Below are positions 22,192 through 27,777 of a stretch of DNA of 27,777 bases, one piece after another (positions within the stretch are counted from its first letter, which is position 1; each line of letters opens with the position of its first letter). The notes beneath the pieces are model-generated. The model did not search any database and was not told the origin of the DNA. It was given only the letters and a program-made list of their open reading frames with translations. The translations under genes and the position numbers were made by a program. The DNA comes from Zoogloeaceae bacterium (lineage in GTDB: Bacteria; Pseudomonadota; Gammaproteobacteria; Burkholderiales; Rhodocyclaceae), in assembly GCA_031259605.1 (NCBI GenBank), contig JAIRLE010000110.1:1-27777 (forward strand). The letters run 5' to 3'.

Positions 22192-23064
22192 ATGACTACA
22201 GAATACGCGCCATTGTATGTCGTTCCCACGCCCCTGGGAAACCTTGCCGATCTTTCCGAACGCGCCCGCGGCGTACTCTGCGCCGTTTCCTGGGTGGCGG
22301 CGGAAGATACCCGCCATTCCGCGCCGCTGTTGCGGCACATGGGCGCGAAGGCGCGGTTGCTGGCGGCGCACGCGCACAACGAGAATGCCGCCGCCGAACG
22401 GATACTGGCGTTGCTGGCGCAAGGCGAAGCCGTGGCCCTGATTTCGGACGCCGGAACGCCTGGCATCTCCGACCCCGGCGCGCGCATCGTCGCCCATGCC
22501 CACGCGGCGGGCGCGCGGGTCATTCCCTTGCCTGGCCCCTGCGCCGCCGTCACCGCCTTGTCCGCCGCCGGTTTTTCCGAGGCGCATTGGCTGTTTTTCG
22601 GTTTTTTGCCTTCCCGGAGCGGACAGCGCCGGGCGGCGCTGAAGACGATAGCGTCCCTGTCTTGCGCGTTGGCGTTCTACGAAGCGCCGCACCGTATCCT
22701 GGAGAGCGTCGCGGACATGTATGAGGAATTGGGCGCGGGACGCACGCTCTTGATTGCCCGCGAACTCAGCAAGCAATTTGAAACGCTCCGGCGCCTGCCA
22801 TTGGGCGAGGCCGCCGACTGGCTCGCCGCCGACCCGATGCGCCAAAAGGGCGAATTCACGCTCATCGTCTCCGGCGCAACGGAAGAGCGTCCGGCAAACG
22901 AGGGCGAACGCCTGCTGCGCCTTTTTCTTGCCGAAAACCTGCCGGTGAAACAAGCCGCCAGGCTGGCGGCAACTCTGAGCGGTCAGGGCAAGAACGCGCT
23001 TTACGCCCAGGCGCTGACCATGATCAAGGAGCAGAAGACGGAAGACAGTGATATTTGCGGATGA
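22192..23064 (+). CDS. rsmI: 16S rRNA (cytidine(1402)-2'-O)-methyltransferase
   Basis: A 290-residue SAM-dependent methyltransferase that 2'-O-methylates C1402 of 16S rRNA in the decoding centre. Signatures are LYVVPTPLGNLADLSERA at the N-terminus, AAEDTRHSAPLLRHMG, LISDAGTPGISDPGARIV, PLPGPCAAVTALSAAGF, FGFLPSRSGQR and FYEAPHRILESV. The start is the ATG at 22192. It diverges from yraN as in E. coli. It is followed by an interrupted palindromic repeat. Confidence 0.95.
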   Translation: MTTEYAPLYVVPTPLGNLADLSERARGVLCAVSWVAAEDTRHSAPLLRHMGAKARLLAAHAHNENAAAERILALLAQGEAVALISDAGTPGISDPGARIVAHAHAAGARVIPLPGPCAAVTALSAAGFSEAHWLFFGFLPSRSGQRRAALKTIASLSCALAFYEAPHRILESVADMYEELGAGRTLLIARELSKQFETLRRLPLGEAADWLAADPMRQKGEFTLIVSGATEERPANEGERLLRLFLAENLPVKQAARLAATLSGQGKNALYAQALTMIKEQKTEDSDICG

Positions 23065-23083
23065 TCCCGCGCCCGATAACCGT

Positions 23084-23193
23084 GTAGTTGGGCAAGCGGC
23101 GCGCAGCCCGGCATTCAGTGTCCGAAGGACAAAGACACCGGCATGCGGCGCGGCGGGTGTTGGCGAGCCAGACTGCGCGCCTGTCCAACCTAC
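23084..23193. repeat. Interrupted palindromic repeat between rsmI and the glycosyltransferase gene
   Basis: The left arm (23084-23106, beginning GTAGTTGGGCAAG and ending GGCGCGCAG) and right arm (23173-23193, CTGCGCGCCTGTCCAACCTA) are imperfect inverted copies. A CAGTGTCCGAAGGACAAAGA hairpin core lies between. The TTGGGC...GCGCAG / CTGCGC...CCAAC type is a widespread non-coding intergenic repeat. The right arm contains the TAG stop (23190-23192) of the convergent gene. Confidence 0.6.
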
Positions 23194-24572
23194 GCGCCGG
23201 TCAGCGCCAAGAGCCGGTCGCGCGTGGCGGAGGGCTGGGCGCAGCGCCCTTGCAGCAAGGCGGCGAGGCGTGTTTCGGCTTCCTCTGTCCGCCCATTCGC
23301 GCGCAGGGCTTCGATCAGCGGGGGATAGGCTTCCAGCAGGCCGGGATTGCGCTCAATCGCGTTCTGGAGGTAGTCCTCTGCCAAAACGGGGTGTCCGTAG
23401 CGCAACAGATCCGCGCCCAGGGTGACGAGAAAATCGTGGCGTTCCGGGGAAAACGCAAGCGCGCTCCGCAGAAAATCCCGCGCCGCCGCAAATTCATGCG
23501 CGCGCGCCGCGATGCGCGCCAGCATGAAAAAGACCAGTGGTTCCCTGGCGTCCAGTTGTTGCACGGATTCCAGAAGCGGGAGCGCGGCGGCGTCGTTGCC
23601 CGCCTCGAAATGCGCCTGGGCATCTTCCAGCAGACGGGCGGCGCGTTCCTTTTGTTCGTGCGTCTGGAAAAAATACGATCGCGACGGGAAATGCCGCGCC
23701 GACCCTGCCAGCCGATCCGCCGCCGCCTGTGTTTTCTGGATGAAGTTTTGCAATTGACGTGGAAAAATTCGCTTTTCCGCCAGGATTTGTTCCCGAATGC
23801 CGGGCAGACGTTGCCGCGCCTCGGCAAGCGTTTCCGGCGCATCGGTGAGCACGTAGTGCGCGGCGTCGATGAAATGCCGGGGAACGCCAAGTTCCGGATA
23901 GCGAGGATGATACAGCGCGACGACAGGGCAGCCGCACAGGATGGCCAGGGTGCAGGTGCCGGAAAATTCATAGGTATACAACACGCTTGCGCCCTGCAAT
24001 TTTTTTGCCAGATCGGCCAGCGGCACCGGGCGGCGATTGGAAAGAACCTCGATGCCGGGCGGCAACGCGGAAAAATCGATTTCGTTTTCCGGCAGCCGGT
24101 TGACGTAAAGCAGGGGACGCTGGCGAACCCGCTCAGGGTCCGGCCTGAAAGTCTCAGGATCGCAAAGCTGGCTGAACATGCAAAGGTAATCGTATTCGTT
24201 CTTCTTGTTTTGGTCCGGCACGAAACCCGGCGTGTAGTAAAAGAACAGATCCTCCGCGCCCGCCTTGATTTTCTTCTTGCGAATGACGCCATCCCTGTTC
24301 AACATCCAGTGCGCGACCACGGGCGCATCCAGGAGGTTCTCCAGCAGGACGTCGGGGTAGACGCCGATGCCGACGCGTCCTTCCTCTTCATGCCGGGCGC
24401 AAATCTCGCGGGTCAGAAGCGGCGTATCGAGTTTGGGGCTGCAAACCCGCGCCCGGAAAATCCACGCCTCCTGTCCCGCCGCGTTCAGGGCATTGCACAG
24501 ATAATGCAGGGCGCGGATACCCTCGGATTTTTCCACGTAATCGGGCGCGGCGATGTAGTAGGGGTGTGCCAT
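23190..24572 (-). CDS. Glycosyltransferase-like protein with C-terminal TPR repeats
   Basis: A 460-residue protein in two parts. Residues 1-290 look like a GT-B type glycosyltransferase. Features are MAHPYYIAAPDYVEKSEGIRA at the start, WMLNRDGV, FFYYTPGFVPDQNKKNEYDY, PENEIDFSALPPGIEVLSNR and LYTYEFSGTCTLAILCGCP with VVALYHP, which resembles the nucleotide-sugar-binding half. Residues about 310-450 contain tetratricopeptide-like helices (EDAQAHFEAGNDAAALPLLE, RDFLRSALAFSPERH, AEDYLQNAIERNPGLLEAYP). It is cytoplasmic, with no signal peptide. The ATG at 24572 has AAGGAAAA upstream. Neighbouring acetyltransferase and Rieske genes suggest surface-glycan or protein glycosylation; donor and acceptor are unknown. 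Confidence 0.8.
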   Translation of the reverse strand: MAHPYYIAAPDYVEKSEGIRALHYLCNALNAAGQEAWIFRARVCSPKLDTPLLTREICARHEEEGRVGIGVYPDVLLENLLDAPVVAHWMLNRDGVIRKKKIKAGAEDLFFYYTPGFVPDQNKKNEYDYLCMFSQLCDPETFRPDPERVRQRPLLYVNRLPENEIDFSALPPGIEVLSNRRPVPLADLAKKLQGASVLYTYEFSGTCTLAILCGCPVVALYHPRYPELGVPRHFIDAAHYVLTDAPETLAEARQRLPGIREQILAEKRIFPRQLQNFIQKTQAAADRLAGSARHFPSRSYFFQTHEQKERAARLLEDAQAHFEAGNDAAALPLLESVQQLDAREPLVFFMLARIAARAHEFAAARDFLRSALAFSPERHDFLVTLGADLLRYGHPVLAEDYLQNAIERNPGLLEAYPPLIEALRANGRTEEAETRLAALLQGRCAQPSATRDRLLALTGA

Positions 24573-24630
24573 GCGTTTTCCTTGATTTGGAACGAGAGTC
24601 AGGAATCGGATAAAACCGCCACAACCACAC

Positions 24631-24748
24631 CGTCATTGTGATGGCCGCATGCCTGTGGCAATCCGGACAATCCTTCAGCTTGTTCTGTCGTTCCAAGAAA
24701 CCGAACCGCCATCGGGATTGCCGCGTCGTTTCGCTCCTGAGAATGACA
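24631..24748. repeat. Degenerate palindromic intergenic element (MITE-like)
   Basis: The left arm CGTCATTG...GTGGCAATCC (24631-24664) and right arm GGATTGCC...GAATGACAAG (24715-24750) are imperfect inverted repeats about 34 nt long. They match the common pattern GTCATTGC-GAGC-...-GCAATCC. No open frame is inside. The element sits between the glycosyltransferase gene and the gene fragments to its right. Confidence 0.5.
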
Positions 24749-24792
24749 AGGGCGAGAGATGGGATAGAGGCCGCGCCAGGAAAAAACGGAAG

Positions 24793-25065
24793 TCATGAAC
24801 AGGCTCTCTCAGTCGCGCTCGATACCCGATCATAACCCATGTAAAACGCCAGCTGAACGGCATCCAAAAGCACGGTAAATCCCTGCACGATAGATGACGG
24901 GTCTTCAGCGAAATCGCCTTCATCCATCATTGCATGTTCCTGGTATTGATACGGCACGATATTATCCATTTGCGCCAGTTCTTCCGGATACCCAGCGGCA
25001 GCTTGCGCGCATGTATGGTTCGAGCGCAACAGGTTGTGGAGAAAGAGAATACTGGAAAAATTCAT
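24793..25065 (-). pseudogene. Fragment of a DUF115/MptE-like (or sialyltransferase-like) gene
   Basis: A 90-residue open frame ending at the repeat motif. EDPSSIVQGFTVLLDAVQLA followed by FYMGYDRV resembles the segment just before the conserved YLIGxD in DUF115/MptE-like proteins, which occur in flagellin and surface-glycan glycosylation loci. The sequence stops resembling the family right after GYDRV and then runs into the CCTGTTCATG motif, so the C-terminal part, including the expected active-site Asp, is missing. The 5' part (MNFSSILFLHNLLRSNHT) shows nothing recognisable. It may be transcribed with the upstream acetyltransferase genes. A short intact gene of unknown function is the alternative. 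Confidence 0.45.
24794..24812. repeat. CATGAACAGGCTCTCTCAG motif at the truncation point of a gene fragment
   Basis: Shares ATGAACAGG(C/T)TCT(C/G) with 8950-8965 and 14881-14897. Here it supplies the last codons and stop of the truncated minus-strand frame 24793-25065. Possibly the end of a lost mobile element or an intergenic repeat boundary. Confidence 0.4.
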
Positions 25066-25074
25066 GGAGCGGAC

Positions 25075-25190
25075 TCAGGAAGCAATGATATGTATCGGAT
25101 TTTCGAACAGGCAGGAATAAAAAGAACAATCCGGTATTATCTCCACTGTATTACTGCGCCAAGCCGAGGCAACCTGATGCATCTGATTGA
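25075..25190 (-). pseudogene. Decayed C-terminal fragment of a second hexapeptide acetyltransferase
   Basis: Reading the minus strand, the last codons before a TGA at 25075-25077 are VEIIPDCSFYSCLFENPIHI and then IAS. The intact neighbour (25289-25930) ends GVIQDATFYSPIFENPIRFF. FYS and FENPI are shared in register and at the DNA level (GAAAATCCGATAC in both). Upstream the frame reads FNQMHQVASAWRSNT and then meets a stop, so homology to the LNLMRQYSG segment is broken. This indicates a tandem duplicate that has mostly been deleted or mutated. Confidence 0.6.
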
Positions 25191-25288
25191 ATCACATCTA
25201 CTGAAAAAACCACAACCAGTTCTCTCGCGTAGCAAAATCCCTTTTGTCCAGTTGCATTTTCCGAATACTTCCGGTGCAATTTTCACAA

Positions 25289-25930
25289 TTATGTCACAAC
25301 CTTCGATGATGAGAAGAAGCGTATCGGATTTTCAAAGATGGGCGAATAAAAGGTGGCGTCCTGAATCACCCCTGAGTACTGGCGCATCAGGTTGAGATAA
25401 CAATGCTCTCCCACCCTGGTCGAACGCAACAGACTGGAATTGGCGCAAACCGTCGTAAAATGACCGATGTACGACAGTTCCCGAATGGCGACATTGGCCT
25501 CTAGCGTCACATAGTTGCCGATTTCAACTTCCTCACCGACAAAAACATTGGGGCGCAATACGGCATGATGACCAATATGGGAACCCGCTCCCACAAAAAC
25601 GCCTGCGTAGAGGATAGCACCCTCACCAATTTCCACGCTTTCATCGACGCTGGCACAGGGAGAAATCAGGGAAACCTCGTGATAACCCAGTGCTATGATT
25701 GCCTCATGAAAGGCACGGCGTACGTCGTTAATGAAAAATTCATTGACCGCAACCGCAACTTCCCATTCTTCGGCAGAAAAACCCGCCAAACCAGTGAGAT
25801 CGAAGCGATAATAATCCTCAACCGGAGTCTGGAGCAATTCGATCCTGCGTTGTGGGAATATTTCTTGCGCGAGGGCAAAGGCGCTACGCACGGAAATATC
25901 TGGCCCAGTAACCAATAATGGTTTATTCAT
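25289..25930 (-). CDS. Left-handed beta-helix (hexapeptide) acyltransferase, NeuD/PglD-like
   Basis: A 213-residue protein. The N-terminal region (1-95) resembles a small PglD-type nucleotide/sugar-binding domain, though without a clear GxGG motif (MNKPLLVTGPDISVRSAFAL). From about 90 hexapeptide repeats form a left-handed helix: ASVDESVEIGEGAILYAGVF, VGAGSHIGHHAVLRPNVF, VGEEVEIGNYVTLEANVAI and LSYIGHFTTVCANSSLLRS. His at the IGHH/IGHF positions could be catalytic. It probably O- or N-acetylates a sugar. It has a strong AAGGAGG Shine-Dalgarno and overlaps the Rieske gene stop by 8 nt, so the two are coupled. A broken paralogue lies immediately downstream. Confidence 0.82.
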   Translation of the reverse strand: MNKPLLVTGPDISVRSAFALAQEIFPQRRIELLQTPVEDYYRFDLTGLAGFSAEEWEVAVAVNEFFINDVRRAFHEAIIALGYHEVSLISPCASVDESVEIGEGAILYAGVFVGAGSHIGHHAVLRPNVFVGEEVEIGNYVTLEANVAIRELSYIGHFTTVCANSSLLRSTRVGEHCYLNLMRQYSGVIQDATFYSPIFENPIRFFSSSKVVT

Positions 25931-27110
25931 GATTTTCCTCCTTGTTCAGACATTGCAAATAGTAACGACCAAAGGTTGCCAAACTGCGCTCGTTTTTTCC
26001 CAGATACCCCGCGCTTTCCGGGCGGGATGCCAGAACTTTCTGAACCTGCTCGAAGATGGCAATGTCTTCGTTCAGTATCCGCTTTTCAGCATGATGGAAT
26101 CCCCACAGTAAATGAGGCATGGGACGAATGCCATCTTTCAATGGCGCAGAAAATGTCCAAGAGTGATATTCCGTACTGTCCGGCGCTAAAGGGACATATT
26201 GTTGCAGGACACAACACTCACCGGAACTGCTGAAGAGATTCACATTAGGAAAGATATGGATAGTAAAGCACCAACCTCGGTCGCGTGAATTCATCATTGA
26301 AGAAAACCATTGCTTCCGCCAAGGCATTTTGGCGCGCTGAAAAAAACTCACACGCTGGATATCAGTGCTCTTATCATCTCCTGTAGAGATTGACGCAAAA
26401 AGTCCTGAATCGTATCTTTGCCTGATGGCGGCAAGCGGGCCATTCTCACAGAAAAAATGGTTTGGAGAAACGTTTTCTCCTTCTTTTTTCAAGATAGAAG
26501 AGAGTGTGTTCTGGTGAACGAAGGGGATATGCTGACCCTGTTCCTCAATGACGTTCTCGAAGTTCAGTTTCCAATTGTATTTCCCTGTAAAAATCGTGTA
26601 GGAAAACTCGGTGGAAAGACAGGAAGAAGTTTCTCGCAACAGCAACAGAATATCTTCGGAAAACTGTGTCGTGATCGGCTTGGGATTCCCGGAAAGATTG
26701 ACGAAGACAAACTTTCCAACGATTTCCAACGGATAAGTCTGCAAATCCATGCAGGTCTTGTCGGCTTCGGAAAAGTTGTAGCCCTCCGCTAGAGGAATGC
26801 CGCGCAATTGTCCTTCCTTCCCAAAGTTCCAGCCATGATAAGGGCAAATCAATTTGCGATTACCGAACGGTTCGGTTTGGATTGGACAGGCGCGGTGCGG
26901 ACAGGCATTCTTGAACGCCCGCAAGCGCCCTTCCATTTTCTGGACCAGCACTGGAACACCGCCGACCTCGCGGGTAACAAAGCTGTTTTCCTCCGGGAAC
27001 TGTTGCGTCATGGCAATCAGAATCCAGTGTTCACGAAACAGTTTTTCACGCTCACGCTGAAACCATGAGGTTTCAGTGTAACAGGCGGGGGGAATGGAAA
27101 GGTAAATCAT
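25923..27110 (-). CDS. Rieske non-heme iron oxygenase (aromatic ring-hydroxylating dioxygenase alpha-subunit-like)
   Basis: A 395-residue oxygenase. The Rieske [2Fe-2S] site is C70-P-H72 ... C89-P-Y-H92. The catalytic domain has NWKLNFENVIEEQGQHIPFV (179-198) then H199, with H194 and H199 as the likely mononuclear-iron ligands. It is probably cytoplasmic. Such proteins hydroxylate or demethylate small substrates with electrons from a separate reductase, and no reductase or ferredoxin gene is in the window. It sits between two sugar-acetyltransferase genes, suggesting hydroxylation of a sugar or lipid precursor of a surface glycan; this is inference. The ATG at 27110 has AAGGAG 10 nt upstream. 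GC content is visibly lower than in the housekeeping genes, consistent with transfer. Confidence 0.88.
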   Translation of the reverse strand: MIYLSIPPACYTETSWFQREREKLFREHWILIAMTQQFPEENSFVTREVGGVPVLVQKMEGRLRAFKNACPHRACPIQTEPFGNRKLICPYHGWNFGKEGQLRGIPLAEGYNFSEADKTCMDLQTYPLEIVGKFVFVNLSGNPKPITTQFSEDILLLLRETSSCLSTEFSYTIFTGKYNWKLNFENVIEEQGQHIPFVHQNTLSSILKKEGENVSPNHFFCENGPLAAIRQRYDSGLFASISTGDDKSTDIQRVSFFQRAKMPWRKQWFSSMMNSRDRGWCFTIHIFPNVNLFSSSGECCVLQQYVPLAPDSTEYHSWTFSAPLKDGIRPMPHLLWGFHHAEKRILNEDIAIFEQVQKVLASRPESAGYLGKNERSLATFGRYYLQCLNKEENHE

Positions 27111-27136
27111 GGCGAGACTCCTTCATATTTGACGAA

Positions 27137-27777
27137 CTATGCTGTATTGATGATGCGGGCAGGATTGCCAAAAACCGTGACGCCGGGCGACACGTCCTTG
27201 ACGACGACAGAACCAATGCCAATCGTCGCACCATCGCCAATACGCACGTCCCTGGCGATGACGGCGCGGGGATGAACGGCAACGCCTCGCCCGATGCGCA
27301 CCCCGCCCGAAAGAAAAGTCATTGCGCCGATCATGCCGTATTCCCCGATTGTCACGTCATGCCCGACGACGACGAAGGTGTCGAGATAGGTAAAGTCGCC
27401 GATATGGCAATCCGTCGAAACAACAGCACCAGGCGTTAAAAAGGCCCCGTTGCCGATTCGGGTGCGGGCGGCGATAAATGCCGCATGTGTATAACTGAAA
27501 AATCGCGCGCCCTGCGCGATCAGGGGCGCAAGCAGTTTTTCCCGCCACAAAGGATTGCCCACGGCGGGGATGTAGAGATCGTCCGGCTGGATTTTCCAGT
27601 CCAGCGGACTGCCCAGAACGCTCCCCGTCAGTTCGGCAGGTTGCACGAGTTCGGGGCGCGTATCCAGAAAACCCGCCAGCCGGATTCGATCGCGCAGGCT
27701 TTCATCACGCGAGAGCACGTCGTGAATGATGTGACCTTGTCCGCCTGCACCGATGATGATGAGCCGTTTCGGATGGT
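27137..27777 (-). CDS. NeuD/PglD-family sugar O/N-acyltransferase, 5' end cut by the window
   Basis: At least 213 residues; the frame stays open to the window edge. The visible start reads HPKRLIIIGAGGQGHIIHDV, the PglD/NeuD N-terminal Rossmann-like motif, so only a few codons are missing; a GTG at 27718 is not the true start. The C-terminal left-handed beta-helix is clear: AARTRIGNGAFLTPGAVV, STDCHIGDFTYLDTFVVV with the catalytic-type GHDVTIG after it, VRIGRGVAVHPRAVIARDV and SVVVKDVSPGVTVFGNPARI. The family acetylates sialic-acid-like or bacillosamine-type sugars using acetyl-CoA. The Rieske gene follows after 26 nt. Confidence 0.88.
   Translation of the reverse strand, partial: HPKRLIIIGAGGQGHIIHDVLSRDESLRDRIRLAGFLDTRPELVQPAELTGSVLGSPLDWKIQPDDLYIPAVGNPLWREKLLAPLIAQGARFFSYTHAAFIAARTRIGNGAFLTPGAVVSTDCHIGDFTYLDTFVVVGHDVTIGEYGMIGAMTFLSGGVRIGRGVAVHPRAVIARDVRIGDGATIGIGSVVVKDVSPGVTVFGNPARIINTA

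Noticed and set aside
23065..23189. RNase P RNA (rnpB) next to rsmI
   Set aside because: The gap is only about 125 bp and is filled by an interrupted palindrome; none of the rnpB conserved regions is present.
24934..25395. Plus-strand 153-codon frame opposite the gene fragments
   Set aside because: It overlaps the opposite strand of the acetyltransferase gene and both remnants, which have clear homology; the plus-strand product has none.
1..27777. CRISPR array, prophage or transposase genes
   Set aside because: No regularly spaced direct repeats, phage structural genes or transposase reading frames are visible; repeats found are short, dispersed and palindromic.

Overview
The window reads as a chromosomal segment of a betaproteobacterium (Rhodocyclales/Nitrosomonadales-like). 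Supporting signs are the gmk-rpoZ-spoT order, the algH-ruvX-pyrR-pyrB-pyrC' operon, the yraN-HIRAN-diaA-dolP block beside rsmI, a RibB fusion with a cysteine-less RibA-like domain, and moderately high GC with strong G/C at third codon positions. The genus cannot be fixed from this sequence alone. Nearly all of it is ordinary housekeeping DNA, with two accessory patches and many small intergenic repeats.

Layout. 1-5435 (+): a repeated leader element, then ribE, ribBX, ribH, nusB, thiL and der, giving riboflavin synthesis, transcription antitermination, thiamine phosphorylation and ribosome assembly. 5498-8772 (-): three overlapping genes for small basic or hydrophobic proteins followed by a P1B-type ATPase whose N-terminus is arginine-rich instead of carrying CxxC. 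This looks like a ferrosome (iron storage organelle) type cluster. 9034-12825 (-): algH, ruvX, pyrR, pyrB and a dihydroorotase-like pyrC' that has lost its metal-binding HxH motif. 12970-13941 (+): cysK. 14119-14691 (+): a DUF5610-type gene behind a near-perfect sigma-28 (flagellar) promoter. 15023-15096: tRNA-Cys. 15325-16611 (-): dadA. 16936-20722 (-): dolP, gmk, rpoZ and spoT. 20775-22179 (-): yraN, a secreted HIRAN protein and diaA. 22192-23064 (+): rsmI, diverging from yraN with 12 bp between start codons. 23190-27777 (-): a glycan-modification locus with lower GC towards its right end. It holds a NeuD/PglD-like acetyltransferase cut by the window edge, a Rieske oxygenase, a second acetyltransferase, decayed fragments of a paralogous acetyltransferase and of a DUF115-like gene, and a glycosyltransferase fused to TPRs.

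The most unusual structure is a repeated 5' leader of about 100-130 bp present upstream of the ATPase (7641-7770), dadA (16607-16710) and a mini-ORF before ribE (about 6-130), with a core-only copy before pyrC' (10274-10299). It keeps a hairpin, then an AACCGGAGT ribosome-binding segment, and ends exactly in TTTTACGATGAA, so the repeat includes the start codon. It looks like a portable translation-initiation or regulatory leader. A second stem-loop family (7779-7800 and 16884-16905) sits just after the stop codon of the gene preceding two of these leaders.
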